Shown here: positions 40,247 through 48,603 of the stretch, in pieces
Layout of the letters: the number at the start of each line of letters is the position of its first letter
How positions within the stretch are numbered: position 1 is the stretch's first letter
Assembly (NCBI GenBank): GCA_011523795.1
Contig: WTFY01000018.1
Span: 1-64,000, forward strand
From: Gammaproteobacteria bacterium
Lineage (GTDB): Bacteria; Pseudomonadota; Gammaproteobacteria; UBA4575
DNA: 64,000 nucleotides
Direction: 5' to 3'
The notes under the pieces: generated by a model
Told to the model about the DNA's origin: nothing
Seen by the model: only the letters and a program-made list of their open reading frames with translations
The model's database searches: none
Made by a program: the position numbers and the translations under genes

Positions 40247-40531
40247 TCAAGGCAGAATCAGCGACTGCAAAGCCCTCCAGTCAGGGACTGGCAATTCCAC
40301 TGTATCCGCATGCAACGGACCGGAGTTAATCTGGATATCCTTCCTGCTATTGACTGCCCCCAAGATCAAACACTGGATCAAGTCATCCGAAATGTCATCA
40401 AGCGTCATTTCTGCGCCACACCTGTAATGGAAATCGATACGCCATTTCGTGCGAGAGATGCGCTGATATTCATGACAGCAAATTTCTGTCCATTGAACGG
40501 TAACATTCTTAATTTCACTACTGATATACAT
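40247..40531 (-). CDS. Unknown small protein upstream of tubulin-like gene C
   Basis: A 94-residue protein (MYISSEIKNVTVQWTEICCHEYQ...) with Cys18-Cys19 and Cys38, ending PDWRALQSLILP. GAGGAG lies seven bases before the ATG, which supports it as real. It is the first minus-strand gene of the set, 234 bp before gene C, and it diverges from the ABC transporter operon at 40910. No family is recognised; it may be a regulator or partner. Confidence 0.65.
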   Translation of the reverse strand: MYISSEIKNVTVQWTEICCHEYQRISRTKWRIDFHYRCGAEMTLDDISDDLIQCLILGAVNSRKDIQINSGPLHADTVELPVPDWRALQSLILP

Positions 40532-40909
40532 CTATCTACTCCTCATTTACCTCTCACGCAAAACTCAAGGAATCTCGTGCAGCCACTCCAGTGCGTTCAT
40601 GCTACCACAGGCAAGGCGTTGCGAAATTCGGCTTCTGTACCCTTCCGTATGCACACTTGTGACAAGCACGTTACAAATTCCTTGACAGATGCCGTGATTA
40701 GTGAATAATTTTGTACTAGTCAGATAAGACGGTCCCTATAAAGCATTAGCGTAGAATAAATTAGGGGATATTCAATGCTTGGACACCTGAATCACTTGCA
40801 ATCGTGCCTGAAAGAATCGTTCTCGCATGGCATCCAATTGAGTCTTACAACAAATCGGCCGTGATACATAACAACCCCTGTTCCTTTCCTTTCACCCAGG
40901 AGGCTCTCG
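40532..40909 (+). promoter_or_regulatory. Divergent promoter region for the amide/urea transporter
   Basis: No gene is seen. TTGACA at 40682-40687 with an 18-bp gap to TAATTT at 40706-40711 looks like a sigma-70 promoter for the plus-strand transporter, which would leave a leader of about 190 bases. The ribosome site AGGAGG precedes the ATG at 40910. The other half must hold the promoter of the minus-strand 94-aa gene, not identified. Confidence 0.45.
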
Positions 40910-42214
40910 ATGAATAGACGAAAATTTCTTAAAAATTCTGCTGTTGCAGCAGGAACTGCCGCTGCAGCCACACTTGCGGACTTTCCGTACTTTTTTGTCA
41001 GGAAGTATGCGAAAGCTGCAGAGGGTGACACCATCAAAGTAGGGATACTCCATTCACTGAGTGGCACCATTGCCATCATCGAGCGTTCCCTACACAACGC
41101 CGAACTGCTGGCCATTGATGAAATCAATGCTGCAGGCGGGGTCATGGGTAAAATGATCGAGCCTGTAATCGAAGATCCCCAGTCCTTGGTACAGGTATTT
41201 GCAGAAAAGGCGAAAAAGCTGATTCTTGAGGACAAGGTGGTTGCTGTACTGGGCTGCTACACCTCTGCCAGCCGGCAGTCCGTGTTGCCGGTTTTTGAAC
41301 AGCACAACAACGTATTGCTTTATCCTACATTGTACGAGGCACAAGAATGCAGCAAAAACTGTTTCTACACAGGCTGCGTTCCCAACCAGCAACTGGATGA
41401 TTTCGTACCCTGGCTCATCGAGAATGTTGGTCCGAAGTTCTACATGCTCGGGTCCAATTACATTTATCCGAAGGAAACAAATCGTGAAGTCAAGGCATTG
41501 CTCAAGGCCTATGGGGGCGAAAATGTAGGAGAAGAGTATGCGCCGCTCGGGCATACCGAATTTTCTACCAATATCAACAAAATTGCTGCCAAGAGACCTG
41601 ACGTTGTGTTTTCTGACCTGGTGGGCGATTCTGTCGTGGCGTTCTACAAGCAATTCCGGCAATTTGGCATTACAGCGAATGACATCATTATCGGAACGCC
41701 CATTACCACAGAACAGGAAACTGCGGCGATGGGCCCCGAGAATGCTCTGGGCCACCTGACTTCATTCAATTATTTCCAGTCTGTGGACACTCCTGAGAAC
41801 AAGAAGTTCGTTGAATCCTACAAGGCGAAATTTGGTGAAAACGAAGTCACCAATGCCGTCATGGAAGCAGCGTATTTCCAAACACACATGCTGGCCCAGG
41901 CACTGGAGAAGATCGGATCTACCGAAGCAGATGCACTGATTTATGAAGGTCTGCCCGGACAGGAATACTTAGCTCCGGGAGGGAAAGTCAAGATTGATGA
42001 GAAGAATCATCACACGTGGCTGTGGCCCAAGATCGGACGTGCCAACGAGCAAGGCCAGTTTGATATCGTCTGGCAACGTGACGACTGGGTACGCCCCGAT
42101 CCGTGGGTAGACCTGCTGTATCCCAACAAGGATTGCGACTTCACCAATCCTGACGTGCTCGAACGCCTCAAGTCCGGAAGTCCGGACCGTTCAGGGACAT
42201 TCGATCTGAGCTAA
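40910..42214 (+). CDS. urtA: Urea/short-chain amide ABC transporter, substrate-binding protein
   Basis: A 434-residue periplasmic binding protein of the UrtA/FmdD type. The N-terminal RRKFLKNSAV is a twin-arginine signal, with a hydrophobic segment to about 36. Family stretches: GILHSLSGTIAI, INAAGGVMG, LLYPTLYEAQECSKNCFYTG, PNQQLDDFVPWL and EYAPLGHTEF. This family binds urea in cyanobacteria and formamide/acetamide in Methylophilus; the nearby amidase favours amides but urea is equally possible. It is the first gene of a five-gene operon. Confidence 0.92.
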   Translation: MNRRKFLKNSAVAAGTAAAATLADFPYFFVRKYAKAAEGDTIKVGILHSLSGTIAIIERSLHNAELLAIDEINAAGGVMGKMIEPVIEDPQSLVQVFAEKAKKLILEDKVVAVLGCYTSASRQSVLPVFEQHNNVLLYPTLYEAQECSKNCFYTGCVPNQQLDDFVPWLIENVGPKFYMLGSNYIYPKETNREVKALLKAYGGENVGEEYAPLGHTEFSTNINKIAAKRPDVVFSDLVGDSVVAFYKQFRQFGITANDIIIGTPITTEQETAAMGPENALGHLTSFNYFQSVDTPENKKFVESYKAKFGENEVTNAVMEAAYFQTHMLAQALEKIGSTEADALIYEGLPGQEYLAPGGKVKIDEKNHHTWLWPKIGRANEQGQFDIVWQRDDWVRPDPWVDLLYPNKDCDFTNPDVLERLKSGSPDRSGTFDLS

Positions 42215-42227
42215 ACTGATCCTCTCA

Positions 42228-42255
42228 ACGGGTGGCTGTCATCACAGCCACCCGT
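42228..42255 (+). terminator. Hairpin between the binding-protein gene and the permease gene
   Basis: ACGGGTGGCTGT and its exact complement around a CATC loop form a perfect 12-bp stem starting 14 bases after the urtA stop. There is no T-run. Such stems in transport operons often allow more binding protein than membrane subunits, by partial termination or by protecting the 3' end of the message. Confidence 0.7.
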
Positions 42256-42353
42256 ATCAGTTACCGGCTGCGCTCAGTGACACATTTTTCGTTGCCAATA
42301 ATGGATACAAAAACATTGAGCAAATACAAATCTAGGTAAGCCTGGCGTTCGGC

Positions 42354-43223
42354 ATGGAATCGATCATCACTCAATTTCTTAATGGCTTCAGTGTTGTAGC
42401 CATTCTGATGATTGCAGCCGTGGGGCTGGCAATCATCTTCGGAGTGGCCGGTGTAATCAATATGGCCCACGGTGAGTTCATCATGGTCGGGGCTTATACC
42501 GCTGCGGTGGTCGGTCAGCTTGGCGGGAATACCTTTATCGCCATTCCTGTGGCATTCCTTGTCGTGGCCTTGCTGGGTTTGATTGTTGAGAGAAGCATCA
42601 TTCAATGGATCTACGAGCGGCCCCTGGAGACATTGCTTGCCACGTGGGGGGTAGGAATAATCCTGCAGGTTGTCGTGAAACTCATTTTCGGACCAGAGCT
42701 TTACTATGTCGGCGCACCAAAGATTCTTGACGGCGGATTTCGGACAATAGGGTTACTGCCTTTCCCCTGGTACCGGCTATTTCTCATCATCCTCGCGATC
42801 GTGATCATGATCGTAACCTATCTCATTCTTTTCAAAACCGATTTGGGGCTGAAAGTGAGGGCCGTGCGCAGAAATCGCACGATGGCGGGTTGTCTTGGAA
42901 TCGATACAGCAAAAGTCGACATGATTATTTTTGCATTCGGGTCAGGTCTTGCGGGGATTGCAGGGGCGGTTTTGGCCCCCATCAAGTCTGTGTCCACCAC
43001 AATGGGATTCCCCTATGCAGTAGACTCGTTCATGGTCCTGGTGCTTGGCGGCGTGGGGAGCCTCTGGGGGGTTGTGGCAGGTTCCGGATTGATCGGTGAA
43101 GCCGAGACAATTCTCTCCTTCATATACAACAGCGTGATTGGAAAACTGTTGGTCTTCATATTCATCGTCATTGCAATCCGTGTATTCCCGAAAGGCCTCT
43201 TTGGGTATCACGAAAGAACATAA
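42354..43223 (+). CDS. urtB: Urea/amide ABC transporter permease (UrtB/LivH type)
   Basis: A 289-residue inner-membrane permease with about eight helices. It opens SIITQFLNGFSVVAILMIAAVGLAIIFG and has the MAHGEFIMVGAY motif of the family. It is short compared with the long proteobacterial UrtB proteins that have an N-terminal extension. The C-terminal IRVFPKGLFGY is typical. It follows the binding-protein gene after 139 bp including a hairpin. The ribosome site is weak. Confidence 0.93.
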   Translation: MESIITQFLNGFSVVAILMIAAVGLAIIFGVAGVINMAHGEFIMVGAYTAAVVGQLGGNTFIAIPVAFLVVALLGLIVERSIIQWIYERPLETLLATWGVGIILQVVVKLIFGPELYYVGAPKILDGGFRTIGLLPFPWYRLFLIILAIVIMIVTYLILFKTDLGLKVRAVRRNRTMAGCLGIDTAKVDMIIFAFGSGLAGIAGAVLAPIKSVSTTMGFPYAVDSFMVLVLGGVGSLWGVVAGSGLIGEAETILSFIYNSVIGKLLVFIFIVIAIRVFPKGLFGYHERT

Positions 43224-43251
43224 GTCAATGCAAGTCAAGGAGTAGCCAGGC

Positions 43252-44313
43252 ATGGCAGAAGATCGACAGATATACAGAACTCCAATGTTTCCATTGTGGG
43301 CCGTTATTGCTGCGACCGGGATTGTCCTGGCTATTGCCACGTACCCCTTTTACGGGGCGGCGTATGTTACTTCTCTGCTAGGAAAGTTCCTGTGTTTCTC
43401 GATATTTGCTTTGAGCATCGATTTAATCTGGGGCTTTACTGGAATTTTGAGTCTTGGACAGGGAGTGTATTTTGGAATAGGAGCTTATTTCACTGCATTA
43501 TCCCTGAAAATCAATTATGCGCTGGTGAACCCCACTCGCTACGGCGGAACCATACCGGATTTCATGGAATGGAACGGGCTTACTGAACTGCCCGGCTTCA
43601 TGGCTCCCTTGCAAAGCCTGTCTTTTTCGGTAGTAGCAGGCCTGTTCTTTGCCACACTGCTTGCCTTCATCTTTGGTGTAATCACCTTCAAGAGACACAT
43701 CTATGGGGTCTACTGTGCGGTGATCACACTCGCAGAATCCCTGATTCTTCAGGAAGCCATAATCGAGTATCAAGCCTATACAGGCGGATTTAACGGGATC
43801 ACGGATTACGGCACCCACGCGCAGATCAATGTACTCTGGTTGATCCTGGCTGTGACGATCGTATTTTTTGTAATCGGGCGTATCCTTACCCACTCCCGGG
43901 TCGGGACCGTGCTCAAATCGATTCGTGACAATGATACCCGTGCTGAATTCATGGGATACAATGTAGCCAACTACCGCATTTTCGTCTTCTGTATTTCCAG
44001 TTTCATGGCGGCAGCCGCGGGTGCGATGTATGCAGCATGGAATGGCATAATTTCATTCCTCGATGCCGGCCCCGTATTTTCCATAGAGGGAGTCATATGG
44101 ACTGCAGTGGGAGGCAGGGGCACTATCATCGGGCCGTTCATTGGTGCATTCCTGGTAAAAGGCTCTGAATTTTTCCTGAGCGGAAAGCTTGCATGGACAT
44201 GGCAGCTCATCATGGGTGCCCTGTTCATATTTGTAGTGTTGGTAATGCGTGATGGTATTGTTGGTACTATCGGAAAATGGTTGAACGCCAGAAAAAAACG
44301 CACGTCAAACTAA
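43252..44313 (+). CDS. urtC: Urea/amide ABC transporter permease (UrtC/LivM type)
   Basis: A 353-residue second permease with about ten membrane segments. Family motifs: SIDLIWGFTGILSLGQGVYFGIGAY, GGFNGITDYG, and RDNDTRAEFMGYNVANYR in the cytoplasmic loop that contacts the ATPases. AAGGAG lies nine bases before the ATG. The next gene starts one base after its stop, so translation is coupled. Confidence 0.94.
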   Translation: MAEDRQIYRTPMFPLWAVIAATGIVLAIATYPFYGAAYVTSLLGKFLCFSIFALSIDLIWGFTGILSLGQGVYFGIGAYFTALSLKINYALVNPTRYGGTIPDFMEWNGLTELPGFMAPLQSLSFSVVAGLFFATLLAFIFGVITFKRHIYGVYCAVITLAESLILQEAIIEYQAYTGGFNGITDYGTHAQINVLWLILAVTIVFFVIGRILTHSRVGTVLKSIRDNDTRAEFMGYNVANYRIFVFCISSFMAAAAGAMYAAWNGIISFLDAGPVFSIEGVIWTAVGGRGTIIGPFIGAFLVKGSEFFLSGKLAWTWQLIMGALFIFVVLVMRDGIVGTIGKWLNARKKRTSN

Positions 44314-44314
44314 A

Positions 44315-45067
44315 ATGGCTAACATCCTCGAAGTCAAAAACCTTACTACGAAAGTAAGTGGCTACACCATCCTGAACAACCTGGACTTCAGTATCCAGGA
44401 GAACGAGTTGCGTGTGGTGCTGGGTCCTAATGGCGCAGGAAAAACCACGCTCATAGATATGATCACAGGAAGGTATAAGCCCAAGACCGGCAAGATCTAT
44501 TTCAACGGTGAAGATATCACAGGAATGCCGCCTGACAAGATTTTTGTAAAAGGAGTAAGCAGGAAATTTCAAGTTCCCAATTTGTACGAGACGCTATCTG
44601 TCTACGACAACATCATGGTGTCTTTAAAAGGCCGCAGAAAAGTCATCAAGTCGCTCTTCGGCAAAGTCGAAAAGCAGGACAATGACCGAATCTGGGAGAT
44701 CCTGGATTTCATCAGCCTGTCTGACAAGGCGGAAGACAGCGTTGATACACTTGCGCACGGACAACGGCAATGGCTGGAACTCGGTATGCTTGTTGCGTCC
44801 GAGCCAAAATTACTGCTGCTGGATGAGCCCACAACAGGAATGACTAAAGACGGCAAAGACAAAACGGCAGAACTGATTGAAAAGATTGCACAAAATCATT
44901 CTGTGATGCTGGTGGAGCATGATATGGATGTCGTCAGGAGAATTGCCAAAAATGTCACTGTGCTTGCACAAGGACAGATACTTGCCGAAGGACCCCTGTC
45001 CGAAGTGGTGCAGAACAAAGAGGTAAAGGCAGTTTATCTTGGCAAAGGGGCACAGGATGGGACTTGA
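44315..45067 (+). CDS. urtD: Urea/amide ABC transporter ATP-binding protein (UrtD type)
   Basis: A 250-residue ABC ATPase. Walker A is GPNGAGKTT, the signature is LAHGQRQWLELGML, and Walker B is LLLLDEPTTGM. The AHGQRQW form is special to the UrtD group. It starts one base after urtC and its stop overlaps the start of urtE by 11 bases. Confidence 0.94.
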   Translation: MANILEVKNLTTKVSGYTILNNLDFSIQENELRVVLGPNGAGKTTLIDMITGRYKPKTGKIYFNGEDITGMPPDKIFVKGVSRKFQVPNLYETLSVYDNIMVSLKGRRKVIKSLFGKVEKQDNDRIWEILDFISLSDKAEDSVDTLAHGQRQWLELGMLVASEPKLLLLDEPTTGMTKDGKDKTAELIEKIAQNHSVMLVEHDMDVVRRIAKNVTVLAQGQILAEGPLSEVVQNKEVKAVYLGKGAQDGT

Positions 45068-45755
45068 AATACAGGGCATTGATACCTTTTACGGGACAAG
45101 CCATATCCTTCACGGCGTAACGCTGAATGTGCCTGACGGTGCAATGGTCAGCGTGTTGGGGCGCAACGGAGTGGGAAAGTCTACCTTGCTGAAAAGCATA
45201 ATCGGGATCAATCCCCCCAAGAATGGCTCTATCCAGTTCAATGGCGCGGATGTTACGAAAGAAAAGACTCACCAGCATGTGAGAGCAGGAATCAGCTACA
45301 TTCCTCAAGGCCGTGAGATCATCCCGGATATCAGCGTGTATGAAAACTTGATGGTCGCAATGCGGGGTATAAAAAATCGCAGTAAAAAGATTCCAGCATT
45401 TATTTTTGAATATTTCCCGGCACTGGAGCCAACCCAGAAACGCAAGGGTGGAGTCCTGAGCGGTGGACAGCAACAACAGCTTGCGATTGCCCGCGCACTC
45501 ATTCAAGAACCCAGCTTGTTACTGATGGATGAACCAACTGAAGGTCTGCAGCCTTCCGTGGTTGAGGAAATCAACACTATCATTCAACGCATCCATAAAG
45601 AGAGGAACTGCTCCATATTGCTGGTAGAGCAAAACCTTGATTTTGTGCGTGATGTCACCGAACACTTTGCAATCATGGATAGCGGTCAAATCGTGGAAGA
45701 AGGGGATATCCAGTTATTGACGGATGAATTTGCCGGGCAATACCTGTCTGTCTGA
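45057..45755 (+). CDS. urtE: Urea/amide ABC transporter ATP-binding protein (UrtE type)
   Basis: A 232-residue ABC ATPase. Walker A is GRNGVGKSTLL, the signature is LSGGQQQQLAIARAL, and Walker B is LLLMDEPTEGLQPS. I chose the ATG at 45057 over a TTG at 45039, since it fits the family start (MGLEIQGIDTFYGTSHILHG). It ends the transporter operon and is followed by a weak hairpin before the convergent hydrolase gene. Confidence 0.94.
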   Translation: MGLEIQGIDTFYGTSHILHGVTLNVPDGAMVSVLGRNGVGKSTLLKSIIGINPPKNGSIQFNGADVTKEKTHQHVRAGISYIPQGREIIPDISVYENLMVAMRGIKNRSKKIPAFIFEYFPALEPTQKRKGGVLSGGQQQQLAIARALIQEPSLLLMDEPTEGLQPSVVEEINTIIQRIHKERNCSILLVEQNLDFVRDVTEHFAIMDSGQIVEEGDIQLLTDEFAGQYLSV

Positions 45756-45802
45756 TCCTGAGCTTCAAGCCGTATTCCCGAAAATTTCAAGTCGTCCTGG
45801 AT

Positions 45803-45825
45803 ACCCGCCCTGACTGCCTGCGGGT
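45803..45825. terminator. Weak hairpin between urtE and the hydrolase gene
   Basis: ACCCGC and GCGGGT pair over an 11-base loop between the convergent ends of urtE and the alpha/beta hydrolase. There is no T-run, so it is only a possible terminator. Confidence 0.3.
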
Positions 45826-46674
45826 TCAGAGGTCACACAGAAATGTCTCCAGCGCTGCGACACACTCAGGCTCAGCTAGAGTCGGGGCATGACCCGTCCT
45901 GGAGACGGTCACCAGGCGAGCACCTGGATATTCTCGGCCCAACCGCGCGAAACTTTCCTCGGAAAACATTTCCGAGACCTCACCGCGGAAAGCGAGCAGA
46001 GGAATCGGGTGCAGCTTGCGGAAATAAGGCCAAAGGTTGGTGAACGCACCCTTGGATTTGATCCATGGCTTGGCGATATTTACATCCCAATCGAAGTGCA
46101 GTAGCCCATCCTTCCTTCTACGAAAGGTATTGCGAACCATTGTCTCGAACAGTTCCGCATTTTGAAAAGCAGTACCTGACCGATGTGTCATGATGGATTC
46201 TCGTGCACTCTCCCAGTCTGGCTGGGGCCGATCGACACAGACATAGTCAAGCACTCCTTGCAGCTTCTCGTGCTCAAATTCTGGCCCGACGTCGTTGAGT
46301 ACGATGCCAGCGATGGAAAACGGCATGATGAAACCAAGGATCAATGCCAGTAAGCCGCCATATGAAGTTCCAACCACGATTACCTTACGGATATTGTTAT
46401 GGGAGATTAATTGCGTGATATCGCTGATATAGGTCTCCGGTCGATAATTGTGCCAGTCCGGATCATAGTCCGAACGTCCTGTCCCGCGAAGGTCTGGGCA
46501 CAGCACTCGGCGTTTTCCTGCAAGCCTTGATGCAACCAGGTCGAAATCTCCAGCGTTACGGGTAAACCCGGCAAGGCAAACTACAGGAGTTGTCGTGGAT
46601 ACTGGATCGCCATACTCGCGAAAGTAGAGGCTGAGACCATCCCTGGTAATGAACCGGCGCTCGGAATATGCCAT
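45826..46674 (-). CDS. Alpha/beta hydrolase
   Basis: A 282-residue alpha/beta-hydrolase fold enzyme. The nucleophile elbow is GTSYGG (about 102-107), the catalytic histidine is in SRTGHAPTL near the end, and DLRGTGRSDYD is the usual stretch before it. The substrate cannot be told from sequence. It converges with the transporter operon and diverges from the steroid reductase-like gene, with 133 bp between starts. Confidence 0.88.
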   Translation of the reverse strand: MAYSERRFITRDGLSLYFREYGDPVSTTTPVVCLAGFTRNAGDFDLVASRLAGKRRVLCPDLRGTGRSDYDPDWHNYRPETYISDITQLISHNNIRKVIVVGTSYGGLLALILGFIMPFSIAGIVLNDVGPEFEHEKLQGVLDYVCVDRPQPDWESARESIMTHRSGTAFQNAELFETMVRNTFRRRKDGLLHFDWDVNIAKPWIKSKGAFTNLWPYFRKLHPIPLLAFRGEVSEMFSEESFARLGREYPGARLVTVSRTGHAPTLAEPECVAALETFLCDL

Positions 46675-46807
46675 CGTAGCAGTCGTCTTTTCAAAATTCA
46701 GAACCAGACTTTTACTGAACCACTGTCACCAGTCAAGGCACAAATACGTCCTGCAAACCTGGGGTTAATCTCCTAAAATACGGACATGGTCAGGAGAAAA
46801 TGCCGAC

Positions 46808-47569
46808 ATGACTGAACTACAGGTCCACGGTATCCTGGCCTGGGCGATTCTCGCAATTGCAGTTCCCACCTTTCTCTACCTGCTGCGTAATACAGCCCCG
46901 TTCGGTCGTCACTACCCGGCCACTGGCTGGGGACTGTCCTTTTCCAACCGGACGGGCTGGATTGTCATGGAACTGCCCACCGTGGCTGTCTTTCTTTACG
47001 TGTATTTCTGCGGAAAATCTGCTTGGGAAGTTGTGCCCCTGGTATTCCTCGTGATGTGGCAGGTCCATTATCTGCACCGGACGCTGATCTATCCGTTCCG
47101 GACGCAGACTAAAGGCAAAAGGTTGCCGGTCACCGTTGCCGCTTCAGGTTTTTTCTTCAATGTAATCAACGCCTATATCAATGCACGAGTCGTGTCGGAG
47201 TTCGGGATGTACGACATTTCGTGGCTGGGCGACCCCCGCTTCCTGGCTGGCCTGGGAATTTTCCTTTTTGGAATGGCCTTGAACCTGCATTCCGACACGA
47301 TCCTCCTGCGCTTGCGGAAATCGGGCGGTAATGGCTACTCAATCCCGAAAGGTGGAGGGTTTCGTCTCGTCTCTTGCCCGAACTACCTCGGGGAAATTCT
47401 GGAATGGGCCGGCTGGGCACTAGCGACTTGGTCACTGGCCGGCCTCGCTTTCTTTGTGTTCACCGCCGCCAACCTGGTCCCGCGGGCCTACAGCCACCAC
47501 CAATGGTACCGGGAAACGTTCGAAGATTATCCGGCCGAACGAAAGGCGGTGATCCCGGGAGTTTTCTGA
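46808..47569 (+). CDS. 3-oxo-5-alpha-steroid 4-dehydrogenase-like membrane enzyme
   Basis: A 253-residue polytopic membrane protein with about seven helices. The C-terminal half carries the steroid 5-alpha-reductase pattern GYSIPKGGGFRLVSCPNYLGEILEWAGWA and ends WYRETFEDYPAERKAVIPGVF, close in form to eukaryotic SRD5A enzymes that reduce a steroid double bond with NADPH. Bacterial members act on steroids or other enone lipids; the substrate here is unknown. AGGAG lies about 11 bases upstream of the ATG. It diverges from the hydrolase gene. Confidence 0.88.
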   Translation: MTELQVHGILAWAILAIAVPTFLYLLRNTAPFGRHYPATGWGLSFSNRTGWIVMELPTVAVFLYVYFCGKSAWEVVPLVFLVMWQVHYLHRTLIYPFRTQTKGKRLPVTVAASGFFFNVINAYINARVVSEFGMYDISWLGDPRFLAGLGIFLFGMALNLHSDTILLRLRKSGGNGYSIPKGGGFRLVSCPNYLGEILEWAGWALATWSLAGLAFFVFTAANLVPRAYSHHQWYRETFEDYPAERKAVIPGVF

Positions 47570-47684
47570 ACCATCGTTTCCGTATCTCACGAAAGAGCTT
47601 ATACGTAGCTAAAAACCACATTCGAGCCAGCACCATACAACTTGATTCGCCACGTAATTTCGGGTCTGGCGCGCGTTTCCAGGC

Positions 47685-48527
47685 TTACTGTTTAGCTCCT
47701 CCGTATGCGCCCAGCAGCCCCTGGGGATCCTCGAACACGCCTCCCACTTCCTCGTGACCCGGACCGTAGAACACGCCCGACAGCCGCTCATTGTCGGCAT
47801 GGTAGCGGCTGAACTGGCCGTCCGTCACGACCAAGTCCTCGTACGTGACATCGGCATAGGCCTGCCCGGTGGTGACGTTGGCCATGCCGGTCAGGTACAC
47901 GTCCGCCAGCACCTGTGCGCCGATGCTCACGGAGATGCTGGCATCGCCCGTGACATACGAGTCACGATGGGTGCCTGCCGTGTCATCCCTTGCCGACACG
48001 AAGCCTGCCCAGGTGGCTTCCATCTCAGGATTGGTGAGCGGTGCACTCCCGGTTACGGTAGCAAACACCTGGATCACTCCTTGATCAGGGTCTGTATCAC
48101 TTGTGAAAATAGCGGCCCTCGAAGCAAAGAAACTGTATTCCATCCAGCCACCGTGGTTGTGTGCGTCAAGGAATTTGCCTGAGAAATTTTCCACTGCCGT
48201 ACTGATCCCGTTGGTATCCGGCAGTACCATGAGTTCCTCGGTATCTATACTGACCACCCGGTTTGAACGCAAGAAATGTGAGTAGCCCACCGAACAGTAC
48301 ATGCCCTTGCATTCCACGGACACGCGTTCAGGTTCCGTGCGGCCGGGTACCCAGTTCATCCAGTCCGTGGAAAGCTGAAGGTTGGCATTCGAAGCAATCC
48401 GTTCATAATCCTGTATCGCGTAATATTCAGGAGGCGGAACCGGGATTCGGCTGGATCCACCGCTCATGCAGCCGACCATGAGTACGCACAAGACAGGCGA
48501 AAGAAAGTAACGGTAGCGTAAGGTCAT
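47685..48527 (-). CDS. TbpB-like surface lipoprotein
   Basis: A 280-residue predicted lipoprotein with lipobox VGC near residue 20 (LMVGCMSGG). The C-terminal 100 residues have the transferrin-binding-protein B barrel pattern: GQAYADVTYEDL, then LSGVFYGPGHEEVGGVFE and LLGAYGGAK. In other bacteria such domains bind host proteins or metals on the cell surface; the ligand is not known here. It lies 76 bp after the other lipoprotein gene. The ribosome site is weak. Confidence 0.75.
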   Translation of the reverse strand: MTLRYRYFLSPVLCVLMVGCMSGGSSRIPVPPPEYYAIQDYERIASNANLQLSTDWMNWVPGRTEPERVSVECKGMYCSVGYSHFLRSNRVVSIDTEELMVLPDTNGISTAVENFSGKFLDAHNHGGWMEYSFFASRAAIFTSDTDPDQGVIQVFATVTGSAPLTNPEMEATWAGFVSARDDTAGTHRDSYVTGDASISVSIGAQVLADVYLTGMANVTTGQAYADVTYEDLVVTDGQFSRYHADNERLSGVFYGPGHEEVGGVFEDPQGLLGAYGGAKQ

Positions 48528-48603
48528 TCGTGAATTATGATTTAGTCATGCACCGGGTTGCCAGGGCAAGGCTAGGTCACGAAAATATATAACCCCCCTT
48601 TGT

